Assembly: GCA_944384285.1 (NCBI GenBank)
Contig: CALWSX010000110.1
Span: 1-18,085 of the forward strand
Direction of reading: 5' to 3'
Length of the DNA stretch: 18,085 nt
Origin: an uncultured Lachnospiraceae bacterium
Lineage (GTDB): Bacteria > Bacillota > Clostridia > Lachnospirales > Anaerotignaceae
Numbering within the stretch: position 1 is the first letter of the stretch; each line of letters opens with the position of its first letter. Below, one piece after another: positions 5,741 through 12,711 of the stretch. A program made the translations under genes and the position numbers. A model generated the notes under the pieces. That model did not search any database. It was not told the DNA's origin and saw only the letters and a list, made by a program, of their open reading frames with translations.

Positions 5741-7569
5741 TTATCAATTCTACCTCCTTTAAAAATACCAAAGCCGTATTTGTCGCAACGGAGGCAACGA
5801 TTTGACTCTTGGTTAGCTTCTTCGCAAGTCATACAGAATTCAATGCATTCAAAGTCATTTTTACGTTCTGATGCTTCTCTTTCAGCCATATTAACTCTTC
5901 CGCAAGGAATTTTGTCAATCTGTTTAGGGTTAGGTATAACAACATCAGCTTTAATTTCATGGTGGAAGCCTAAGTATTCGTCAACATTTGCAGCAGCAAC
6001 TTTTCCGGCAGCAATAGCACGAATAACTGTAGCAGGACCTGTTACACAGTCACCACCAGCAAAAATACCTTCGTGGTTTGTAATTTCGCCTGTGTCTAAA
6101 GCGCTAATAATTCCACGTTTTACAGGAATTCCGTATTTTTCAAATTCTCTTGATTCGATGCCCTGACCGATAGAAATAACAATGATGTCCGCTTCAATTC
6201 TCTGTGGTTCTACAGATGCATTTGAAGGAGATGGTCTTCCCATTTTATCAATTTTTCCTATAATCTGAGGCTGAACCCAAAGAGCTTTTGCATTTCCGTT
6301 TTCATCTTTTTCGATTTTAAGAGGAGCTTTAAGAGTAACAAGTTCTACACCTTCTGCGATAGCTCCTTCTATTTCTTCAACAAGAGCAGTCATATCTTCT
6401 TTACGACGACGGTATACGCAAGTAGTTTTTTCTGCACCAAGTCTTACAGAGCTTCTAACAACGTCCATAGCAACGTTTCCACCACCAACTACAACAACTT
6501 TTTTGCCTTTGAAGTCAGGGTTTGTACCGTCGCCTATCTGACGGAGCATTTCAACTGCTGAAATAACATTATTAGCGTCTTCGCCTTCAATACCGATTTT
6601 CTTGTCAGTATGAGCGCCAATAGAAATATAAACGCTGTCATATTTATCTTTTAATTCTTTTAAAGTAATGTCTTTTCCAACACTTACATTTGTATGTACT
6701 TCAATACCTGTTGATAAAATATGTTTGATTTCATCATCAAGTTTTTTACGTGGAAGTCTGTAACTTGGAATTCCATAACGGAGCATACCGCCAAGTTGGC
6801 TTCTCTGTTCGTATACTGTTACTTTGTGTCCCATAATAGCAAGATAGTATGCAGCAGAAAGTCCGCCAGGACCTCCACCAACAACAGCAACAGTTTTTCC
6901 TGTAGGTTCTGCTAAAGTTGGAACATATTCTTCTTTGGCATGGTCAACAGCATATCTCTTTAATCCTCTGATATTTACAGAAGAATCAATCATATTTCTG
7001 CGGCAGCGGTTTTCACATGGGTGTTCACAGATATAAGCACAAGCAACAACAAAAGGATTGTCTTTACGTATAAGCTTAACAGCGTCATCATATCTTCCTT
7101 CGTTTACAAGGGCAATGTATCCAGGAATGTCTACATTTGCAGGACACTGTGATACACAAGGTACAGGTTGATCAAGTCTGAATGTACATCTGTTGTTTGT
7201 GATATGTTCGATATAATCTTCTCTGAAACCTTTAAGACCTCTAAGTACCATTTCGGCAGCTTCATAACCAATAGCACAGTCAGCAGAATCAGCAACAACC
7301 TGAGCGGTTTTTTCGTTTAAGTCGAGGGTTTTAAGTGTTGCTCTGCCTTCCAAAACGTCTTCTAAAAGGTTTTCAAGCTGTCCTAAACCAATACGGCAAG
7401 GTGTACATTTGCCACAGGTTTGAGAATGGCAGAGTTTTAAAAATGATGCTGCCATGTCAACAGGACAAAGTCCCGGTGGGCTTGCTACAATACGACTTTC
7501 AAGCTCTTTATAGAGTCTTTCAACTGTCGTTTGAGCCAAGTTGGGTGTAATAATACTTAACCTACTCAT
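5734..7569 (-). CDS. Hydrogenase-linked NuoF(4Fe-4S)-GltD fusion flavoprotein
   Basis: A 611-residue iron-sulfur flavoprotein probably passing electrons between NAD(P)H and the hydrogenase encoded downstream. Residues about 35-125 match the C-terminal NADH_4Fe-4S domain of NuoF/HydB (TCGKCTPCR: C52, C55, C58, then C98). The FMN/NADH Rossmann domain that precedes it in NuoF is absent. Residues about 128-215 form the GltD/NfnB N-terminal Fe-S domain (PCVSQCPANVDIPGY, then C177, C181, C185, C189). From 225 come an FAD site (VVGGGPGG, 229-236) and an NAD(P) site (GGGNVAMD, 362-369), closed by AGGDC (504-508). The C-terminus adds C575, C579, C582, C592 and C595. ATG 7569 follows AAGGAGG. Start and layout are well supported; coenzyme preference and any bifurcation are not visible from sequence. 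Confidence 0.92.
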   Translation of the reverse strand: MSRLSIITPNLAQTTVERLYKELESRIVASPPGLCPVDMAASFLKLCHSQTCGKCTPCRIGLGQLENLLEDVLEGRATLKTLDLNEKTAQVVADSADCAIGYEAAEMVLRGLKGFREDYIEHITNNRCTFRLDQPVPCVSQCPANVDIPGYIALVNEGRYDDAVKLIRKDNPFVVACAYICEHPCENRCRRNMIDSSVNIRGLKRYAVDHAKEEYVPTLAEPTGKTVAVVGGGPGGLSAAYYLAIMGHKVTVYEQRSQLGGMLRYGIPSYRLPRKKLDDEIKHILSTGIEVHTNVSVGKDITLKELKDKYDSVYISIGAHTDKKIGIEGEDANNVISAVEMLRQIGDGTNPDFKGKKVVVVGGGNVAMDVVRSSVRLGAEKTTCVYRRRKEDMTALVEEIEGAIAEGVELVTLKAPLKIEKDENGNAKALWVQPQIIGKIDKMGRPSPSNASVEPQRIEADIIVISIGQGIESREFEKYGIPVKRGIISALDTGEITNHEGIFAGGDCVTGPATVIRAIAAGKVAAANVDEYLGFHHEIKADVVIPNPKQIDKIPCGRVNMAEREASERKNDFECIEFCMTCEEANQESNRCLRCDKYGFGIFKGGRIDKW

Positions 7570-7598
7570 TAAAAAATCCTCCTTAAAATAAATATCTG

Positions 7599-7618
7599 TA
7601 ATGATTTATATCATTATA
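7599..7618 (-). promoter_or_regulatory. Possible internal promoter and dyad upstream of the hydrogenase genes
   Basis: The 96-nt gap between the ABC ATPase gene and the fusion gene holds TAATGAT-N4-ATCATTA (7599-7616). This overlaps a perfect TATAAT on the minus strand (7618-7613), about 44 nt upstream of the start codon. No clear -35 is present. It may give the two hydrogenase genes their own regulated transcript besides readthrough from the ABC genes. Confidence 0.35.
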
Positions 7619-7665
7619 AATTACTTTAAATACTTTTAATAGTGAAAAGTATATATTGGTATAAA

Positions 7666-8238
7666 TTATAATTTTAATAAATTTGCATTAAATGTATCTA
7701 TATTTGAAATATCATGGGTTGAAATAATAACAACCTTGTTTTTGGTATTATTTATTATATACTCAATAACTTTTTTTTGGTTTTCTTCATCAAGACCGTT
7801 AAGAGGTTCATCAAGAAGAATAAGGTCAGAATCAGACATTATTGCTCTAACTATTGCAACTCTTCGTTTCATACCGCCGCTAAATTTTGAAACAGGCTTT
7901 TTTGAGACATCGTAAATTCCGACTGAATTTAAATTTTTTTCAATTTCTTCATCTGAAACAGTTTTATTTGATAAAGCTATTTTTATATTTGTAATAGCTG
8001 AAAAGTTTTCACAAAGTCTGTTTTCCTGGAAAACATATCCTATCTTTTTTGGAACATTAAGTATTTCATAACTATCAGGGATTGTAAGGGAAGAGAGTAT
8101 ATTAAACAAGGTTGTTTTTCCGCTTCCGGATTCTCCCATTATACAGGTTATTTTATCTGAAGAAAAAGAGGCGGAAAAATTATTAAATATAATTTTTTCT
8201 CCAAATTTTTTGTTGAGATTTTTTACAATAACCTCCAT
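7666..8238 (-). CDS. ABC transporter ATP-binding protein, SsuB/TauB-like, short form
   Basis: A 190-residue ATPase energising the importer formed with the adjacent permease and lipoprotein. Walker A is GESGSGKT (35-42), Q-loop Q71, signature FSGGM (119-123) followed by KRR, Walker B LILLDEP (139-145), D-loop NGLD, and H-loop H175. The chain ends 15 residues after the H-loop, so it lacks the extra C-terminal segment of typical SsuB/TauB proteins (about 240-260 residues). I chose ATG 8238, which has AAGGA upstream and sits 4 nt after the permease stop. The in-frame ATG at 8256 would overlap the permease and has no clear ribosome site. The substrate is not deducible. Confidence 0.88.
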   Translation of the reverse strand: MEVIVKNLNKKFGEKIIFNNFSASFSSDKITCIMGESGSGKTTLFNILSSLTIPDSYEILNVPKKIGYVFQENRLCENFSAITNIKIALSNKTVSDEEIEKNLNSVGIYDVSKKPVSKFSGGMKRRVAIVRAIMSDSDLILLDEPLNGLDEENQKKVIEYIINNTKNKVVIISTHDISNIDTFNANLLKL

Positions 8239-8242
8239 ATTA

Positions 8243-9016
8243 TCACTGTCCTTCATATCTTTGATATAGGAATTTTATAAATTTTGAAATAATTTTTTCA
8301 AAAAGCATGCTTATTATAACAATTACAACAGTCCATGCAAGAAGCTCATTTGAATTAAGATATATTTTGGCTTTATAGAGCATATCGCCTATTGATCCAT
8401 TTGGAATTGTAATTACCTCTGCTGCAACACCGGATTTCCATGCAAAACCTACAGAAACACTGCAAATAGACAGAATTTGAGGTTTTAAACTTGGCAGATA
8501 AATATATTTAATTTTGTTAAAGTTATTTATCTTAAAAACCTTAGCCATTTCCAAAAGTTTTATATCAGTAGATTTAATACCGTTTAAAATACCCGTGTAC
8601 ACAATAGGGAGTACCATTAAAAACGATATTAATACAGAAAGGTTTTCTGCCTTAATCCAAATAAAGCAAAGAATTATAAAAGATACTACAGGTACAGCCT
8701 TTACAACCGACATAAAAGGGTAAAGCAAAAGTTCCAATTTATCAAATTTATAGGATAATGAAGCCAATAATGTACCTATTATAATGGCTAATAAAAATCC
8801 TACTGATATTTTAGAAAATGAAAATATTACTGTAGCCCAAAACTCTTTTTTAAATATTATGTCAAAAAGAGTTTTAATAACATCAATGGGTGATGCTAAA
8901 AGTGCAGGTTGGTTTAGCCACAAAGCAACAATCTGCCATAGGGCTACAGATATTAATATTGAAATAAATTTTTGTTTTAAAGACCAAACTTTATTTTTGT
9001 TTGATTTACCATACAT
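8243..9016 (-). CDS. ABC transporter permease, SsuC/TauC-like
   Basis: A 257-residue inner-membrane permease of the BPD_transp_1 type with about six hydrophobic spans (near residues 17-33, 64-86, 98-120, 126-145, 185-200 and 226-243). The ATPase-contacting EAA loop is EMAKVFKINNFNKIKYIYLPSLKP (156-179), in the position usual for nitrate/sulfonate/pyrimidine-precursor importers. I chose ATG 9016 because AAGGAAG lies 9 nt upstream; an in-frame ATG at 9046 would extend the overlap with the lipoprotein gene from 11 to 41 nt. The 11-nt overlap and same strand mark an operon with the flanking genes. The solute is unknown, since permeases of this family do not reveal it. Confidence 0.9.
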   Translation of the reverse strand: MYGKSNKNKVWSLKQKFISILISVALWQIVALWLNQPALLASPIDVIKTLFDIIFKKEFWATVIFSFSKISVGFLLAIIIGTLLASLSYKFDKLELLLYPFMSVVKAVPVVSFIILCFIWIKAENLSVLISFLMVLPIVYTGILNGIKSTDIKLLEMAKVFKINNFNKIKYIYLPSLKPQILSICSVSVGFAWKSGVAAEVITIPNGSIGDMLYKAKIYLNSNELLAWTVVIVIISMLFEKIISKFIKFLYQRYEGQ

Positions 9017-9998
9017 AATAGAAATCTTCCTTAGGCATCTGTCCACCTATCATTTGAGGATTTGAATCGTATAAAACTTGTAAATATCCTTCCAAAGCTG
9101 TTTTCATTTCATCGTTATACATACAAGTAATATTACATAAAGGAAGTGCTTTTTTTGCAATAGGTTCATTTATTATTCCATATTTTTCAGAAAGAGCAGC
9201 AGCTTCATCAATATTTTCTATTGAAAAGTCTGTAGATTCTTTATATTCTTCCAAGAAAGTCTGTATAAGTTCTGCGTTGTTTTCTGCAAAATCGCTTCTT
9301 ACAACCAAAGTTCCTGTTACAAGTTTACTTTCAGGTACTTTTTCGTTCCATACATCGTTTAATGAAAGTACAGAATTTAAACCTTCAACTTTTGTCTGTG
9401 CAACTGTTGCGTAAGGCTGAGGGAGCATAGCAATGTCTGCTTTTCCTTCAGTAAGTAAAGATACAACTTCCGCAGGGTCCTGGTGCCAGTCAAAAGTAAC
9501 GTCTGTATCAGGGTTTATACCAGAAAGGTTTAAGAGGTAACGAATAGATGCTTCAGGAGTAGTTCCTTTTCCTGTTGCACAAATTGTTTTTCCTTTTAAA
9601 TCTTCGATAGAAGTTATTGTAGGTTCACCTTTTTCAAGGATATATACAACTCCTAATGCATTTATAGCAAGAGCTTTTATTTTACCTTCTGATTTGTTAT
9701 ATAAAGTTGATGCTAAGTTTGCAGGTACTGCTGCAATATCAAGTTCTCCCTGTAAAAGTTTTGGAGTTATTTCATCAGCTGTTCCAGCAAGAGTAAATGT
9801 ATAATCTGCCTGTGTTTCGCCTTTTTCGTCCTTATCCATAAGCTGTAACATACCTAAAGATGTAGGGCCTTTCATGGCTGCAATTTTTACTTCCTGTTTT
9901 TCTTGTGGCGCCTCATTTGTTGGTGCTTGTGAAGTACATGCTGTAAAAATCATAGATAGTGCAAGTATTAAAGATGTTAATATTGTTCTTTTTTTCAT
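9006..9998 (-). CDS. ABC transporter substrate-binding lipoprotein, SsuA/TauA/NMT1-like
   Basis: A 330-residue extracytoplasmic binding protein. The N-terminus MKKRTILTSLILALSMIF is a signal peptide ending in the lipobox F-T-A-C21, so the mature protein should be lipid-anchored. The mature part has the two-lobe pattern of the COG0715/NMT1 group. This includes GPTSLGMLQLM (about 44-54, substrate-loop region), QGELDIAAVPANLAS, the LKGKTICATGKGTTPEASIRYLL hinge region and EGKADIAMLPQPYA. Relatives bind sulfonates, nitrate, thiamine precursors or similar small molecules, and the sequence does not say which. GAGGTGA lies just upstream of ATG 9998. It is the first gene of the run SBP-permease-ATPase, followed by the hydrogenase pair. 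No riboswitch resembling TPP or another known class was recognised in its long leader. Confidence 0.9.
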   Translation of the reverse strand: MKKRTILTSLILALSMIFTACTSQAPTNEAPQEKQEVKIAAMKGPTSLGMLQLMDKDEKGETQADYTFTLAGTADEITPKLLQGELDIAAVPANLASTLYNKSEGKIKALAINALGVVYILEKGEPTITSIEDLKGKTICATGKGTTPEASIRYLLNLSGINPDTDVTFDWHQDPAEVVSLLTEGKADIAMLPQPYATVAQTKVEGLNSVLSLNDVWNEKVPESKLVTGTLVVRSDFAENNAELIQTFLEEYKESTDFSIENIDEAAALSEKYGIINEPIAKKALPLCNITCMYNDEMKTALEGYLQVLYDSNPQMIGGQMPKEDFYYVW

Positions 9999-10249
9999 AA
10001 AATCACCTCAATAGTAAATTTTAGTAAAGCTCTTATTTAATTGCAGTTAAAACCTATTTTTCAAACTTAGATAATAAATTATGTGCTAAAATTTTTTGGT
10101 AAAAATATCACAAAAAATATATACCATAATGTTAAAATGTTACATAAAGATTTTAGTCAGGAAAAGTAATTAATTTATTATTTTGTAAGTAATATCAAAA
10201 AAAATATGGTGAAAAAAAGCATAAATTACAGAGACTTAACTTATTTTAT

Positions 10250-10278
10250 ATATTAATAAATAGAATAAAAAAAGTCAA
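10250..10278 (-). promoter_or_regulatory. Candidate promoter for the ABC transporter (and hydrogenase) run
   Basis: On the minus strand, TTGACT (10278-10273) and TAATAT (10255-10250) are separated by exactly 17 bp. Transcription would begin near 10243 and give a leader of about 240 nt before the lipoprotein start. It is the best sigma-A-like match seen upstream of this gene, but base composition makes chance matches likely. Confidence 0.4.
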
Positions 10279-10332
10279 TTAATGTGAAATTTTTCTCGAT
10301 TAGTCATATTGCATTAAAAATAACCAATATTT

Positions 10333-10362
10333 TGTTTACACTTGTTAAACATCAGATATATT
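10333..10362 (+). promoter_or_regulatory. Promoter-like element overlapped by TGTTTA-N7-TAAACA dyad
   Basis: TTTACA (10335-10340) and TATATT (10357-10362) have a 16-bp spacer on the plus strand. The -35 is covered by the inverted repeat TGTTTA (10333-10338) / TAAACA (10346-10351). The dyad contains TTGTTAA, one half of the Rex consensus TTGTTAA-N4-TTAACAA, but the other half is not there. It is therefore a generic operator candidate, not a Rex call. Confidence 0.35.
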
Positions 10363-10628
10363 ATAGGTTGTATTATGTTTAATAAAAAGAAAATATGAGA
10401 TAAAACAAGCTATAATCATTGTATATTATGTGAAATGTACAAAAAACTATTTAAAAAAATAATTATAGAAATATTATATTTATATAAAAATTTTTTGTTT
10501 TAAGTAAAAAAAATGAAAAGTTTGTCAAAATAAACACAAATAAAAAGATTTGTATTGTTAATTTTTAAATAAAGTTAATTTAATGTTATATTATTTTTTA
10601 AAAGAATATTTATTTAATTATAAAACAT

Positions 10629-10696
10629 AATGTCACAATATGTAAAAATATGTCGAAATATTCTTCGTTTAGTAACACAAAGTGACATTTTTGACA
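10629..10696. promoter_or_regulatory. Cluster of TGTCA/TGACA boxes upstream of the small-protein gene
   Basis: AATGTCAC (10629-10636) is the exact reverse complement of GTGACATT (10682-10689). ATGTCACAATAT (10630-10641) and ATGTCGAAATAT (10650-10661) are direct repeats matching at 10 of 12 positions with a 20-bp period, close to two helical turns. TTGACA follows at 10691-10696. The cluster ends 57 nt before the start codon at 10753 and looks like multiple binding sites for one regulator. Confidence 0.4.
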
Positions 10697-10752
10697 CAGG
10701 TCATAATTTAAAATAGTGCTTGAAATACCTTATGTTTGAAGGAGGATAAGAT

Positions 10753-10986
10753 ATGTATTTTATAGCACTTTTTAAAGAAAAAAAACTTGTCAAAAGATTT
10801 CTTTCAAATAATTTGAAAATGGCTTATCAAAACGGAGTTTTAGAAATGCGTGAAAATGATTGTGATACGCTTTTTGTATTTCAAAAAATAAATGGTGAAT
10901 GGTTTGTAATGCCAAAGTTTTGTGTCACTCCTTGGCTTAGACTTGTAAAAATTGAGAAAGAGGATTTGGAAATATTTTTTTCTTAA
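10753..10986 (+). CDS. Small protein of unknown function, 77 residues
   Basis: A 77-residue protein with no family I recognise. It has a strong ribosome site, GGAGG (10741-10745), 7 nt before ATG 10753, which with the protein-like composition supports a real gene. It starts with a hydrophobic/basic stretch (MYFIALFKEKKLVKRF), has an acidic middle (EMRENDCDT), and ends in an aromatic-rich part (NGEWFVMPKFCVTPWLRL) followed by acidic residues and FF. There are two cysteines, C37 and C57. No signal peptide, membrane span or helix-turn-helix is evident; mixed strands suggest a small beta-rich cytoplasmic fold. It stands alone, with long non-coding DNA on both sides, downstream of operator-like repeats and upstream of the CoA ligase gene. 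Confidence 0.7.
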   Translation: MYFIALFKEKKLVKRFLSNNLKMAYQNGVLEMRENDCDTLFVFQKINGEWFVMPKFCVTPWLRLVKIEKEDLEIFFS

Positions 10987-11358
10987 ACTACATATATTAT
11001 ATGAATATTTTATTAAATTATATTGAACAAAAGAATATGATTTGTTTATTTTGTAAATTAATTGGTTTTTATTTTGCAATTAGTTAATCATTTGGAAAAA
11101 ATAAAATACAAGAAATTAAATTTGAGTAAAATTTTATGGTGTAAATGAAATAATAAAAATAAAAAAATTTTAACTTTTGGTATAAAATGCTTAGATTTTG
11201 TAGGAAAATTACTCTTATAAATTTTCTATTTACTGATATTTACTTTTATTATTAAAGGTGTTACAATAGCCCTACACAACACGGATTTAGTGCAATGTTG
11301 TAGTAAATTATAGGTATAAAAGCCTGTAAAATCATACTATAGAGGGGGATGACAACCA
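10987..11358. other. AT-rich intergenic region upstream of the CoA ligase gene
   Basis: About 370 nt without a credible gene. The left two thirds is simple A/T-rich sequence. It holds an extended -10 element at 11178-11186 and an imperfect hairpin in the leader: CTAC-AC-AACA (11272-11281) against TGTTGTAG (11296-11303), with a 2-nt bulge and no T-run, so not a terminator. No known riboswitch or T-box pattern was recognised. Confidence 0.55.
11178..11186 (+). promoter_or_regulatory. Extended -10 element for the CoA ligase/ACT operon
   Basis: TG-G-TATAAA is an extended -10 motif about 170 nt upstream of the ligase start; no convincing -35 is present. It would give a leader of about 165 nt that includes the bulged hairpin at 11272-11303. 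Confidence 0.4.
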
Positions 11359-12663
11359 ATGGAAAAATATTATCAGCCTGAAATAGAATGCGCATCAAGA
11401 GAACAAATTAAAAAATGGCAGGACGAACGTCTTGTTCAAACTGTGCGCAGGGTTTATGAAAATGTTCCTTATTACAGAAATCTTATGGTAGAAAAAGGTG
11501 TAACACCTGATGATATCCACTCAGTGGATGATTTACGTAAACTTCCGTTTCTTACAAAAGCCGACCTTAGAGATGCATATCCTTATGGTCTTTTAGCAGT
11601 GCCTTTAGAACAAGCGGTTCGTATTCAATCAACTAGTGGAACAACTGGACGAAGAGTAGTTGCTTTTTATACACAGCACGACTTAGACCTTTGGGAAGAT
11701 TGCTGTGCACGTGCGATTATGGCAGCTGGCGGGGATAAAGACGATGTTGTACAAGTTTGTTATGGATATGGATTATTTACAGGAGGTCCTGGACTTAATG
11801 GTGGATCTCATAAAGTAGGTTCTCTCACACTTCCAATGTCATCCGGGAATACAGAAAGACAGATTCAGTTTATGTGTGATTTAGGCTCAACTATACTTTG
11901 TTGTACACCATCTTATGCTGCATATTTAACAGAATCAATCTATGAAAAAGGTGTAAGAGATCAGATAAAACTTAAAGCAGGTATTTTTGGCGCAGAAGCA
12001 TGGACACAGGAAATGCGTAATGATATTGAACAAAAACTTGGAATCAAAGCGTATGATATTTATGGTCTTACTGAAATTTGCGGCCCAGGGGTTGCTTATG
12101 AATGTAGTGCGCAAAATGGTATGCATATAAATGAAGACCATTTCATTGCAGAAGTTATTGATCCTGATACAGGAGAAGTACTTCCTGATGGTGAAAAGGG
12201 TGAGCTTGTATTTACTTGTATAACAAAAGATGCTTTCCCTCTTATTCGTTATCGTACAAGAGATATTTGTATATTATCTCATGAAAAATGCTCATGTGGC
12301 CGTACTCATGTAAAAATGACAAAACCTCTTGGAAGAAGCGACGATATGCTTATTGTAAAAGGCGTAAACGTATTCCCATCACAGATAGAAACTGTACTTT
12401 TAAACCGTGGATACGCAGCAAACTATCAGATTGTTGTAAGCAGAGCAAACAACAGCGATGTTTTAGAAGTTTTAGTAGAAATGACACCGGAAATCTTCTC
12501 AGATACTGTAACTGCTATTTCTAAGAGAGAAAAAGAACTTGAAGCAGATTTAAAATCAATGCTTGGTATTTATGCTGATGTACAGCTTGTTGCACCAAAG
12601 ACCATTGCAAGAAGTGAAGGAAAAGCAGTGCGTATTATTGATAAACGAAACCTTTATAAATAA
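11359..12663 (+). CDS. Phenylacetate-CoA ligase family (aryl-acid CoA ligase)
   Basis: A 434-residue adenylate-forming enzyme of the PaaK type, expected to convert an aryl acid such as phenylacetate or indoleacetate, with ATP and CoA, to the acyl-CoA plus AMP and PPi in the cytoplasm. Motifs: P-loop STSGTTGRR (91-99), AYDIYGLTE (231-239), YRTRD (298-302), GRSDDML (325-331), and a C-terminal EGKAVRI with the expected catalytic lysine K422. C311 and C313 (KCSCGRTH) are the usual cysteine site of the family. Length is normal for PaaK. ATG 11359 follows GAGGGGGATGA. It is paired 48 nt upstream of an ACT-domain gene, a common clostridial arrangement. In many anaerobes indolepyruvate ferredoxin oxidoreductase genes (iorAB) accompany the pair; none is here. 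The exact substrate is not certain. Confidence 0.93.
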   Translation: MEKYYQPEIECASREQIKKWQDERLVQTVRRVYENVPYYRNLMVEKGVTPDDIHSVDDLRKLPFLTKADLRDAYPYGLLAVPLEQAVRIQSTSGTTGRRVVAFYTQHDLDLWEDCCARAIMAAGGDKDDVVQVCYGYGLFTGGPGLNGGSHKVGSLTLPMSSGNTERQIQFMCDLGSTILCCTPSYAAYLTESIYEKGVRDQIKLKAGIFGAEAWTQEMRNDIEQKLGIKAYDIYGLTEICGPGVAYECSAQNGMHINEDHFIAEVIDPDTGEVLPDGEKGELVFTCITKDAFPLIRYRTRDICILSHEKCSCGRTHVKMTKPLGRSDDMLIVKGVNVFPSQIETVLLNRGYAANYQIVVSRANNSDVLEVLVEMTPEIFSDTVTAISKREKELEADLKSMLGIYADVQLVAPKTIARSEGKAVRIIDKRNLYK

Positions 12664-12711
12664 TTTTGTTCCAAAGAGTTTTAGTTTTTAAGAAAGGAAC
12701 GGTGAATAATA

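Larger units (their letters stand above)
9999..10752. other. Long AT-rich intergenic region between divergent units
   Basis: About 750 nt separate the minus-strand ABC-hydrogenase run from the plus-strand small-protein/PaaK genes. No open frame with a ribosome site or protein-like composition is seen on either strand. It holds promoter-like elements in both directions (10250-10278 and 10333-10362) and a group of TGTCA-type boxes at 10629-10696. The ABC leader would be about 240 nt. The length and the repeats suggest regulation from this region, but no known riboswitch or RNA gene was recognised. Confidence 0.6.

Noticed and set aside
5780..6166. Plus-strand open frame opposite the fusion flavoprotein gene
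   Set aside because: It is fully inside a gene with clear domain content on the other strand and shows no protein family features.
10000..10250. Riboswitch (for example TPP) in the leader of the ABC lipoprotein gene
   Set aside because: The conserved TPP core sequences and other recognisable riboswitch cores are absent; only AT-rich unstructured sequence is seen.
10333..10351. Rex operator
   Set aside because: Only one TTGTTAA half is present; the TTAACAA partner at the required spacing is missing, so it is kept only as a generic dyad.
10376..10399. Tiny open frame starting ATGTTTAATAAA in the large intergenic region
   Set aside because: Seven codons with no ribosome binding site.
10840..11079. 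Minus-strand frame of 79 codons opposite the small protein gene
   Set aside because: The composition is Lys/Tyr/Phe/Ile-rich as expected of translated AT-rich DNA, there is no ribosome site, and the opposing plus-strand frame has a strong GGAGG.
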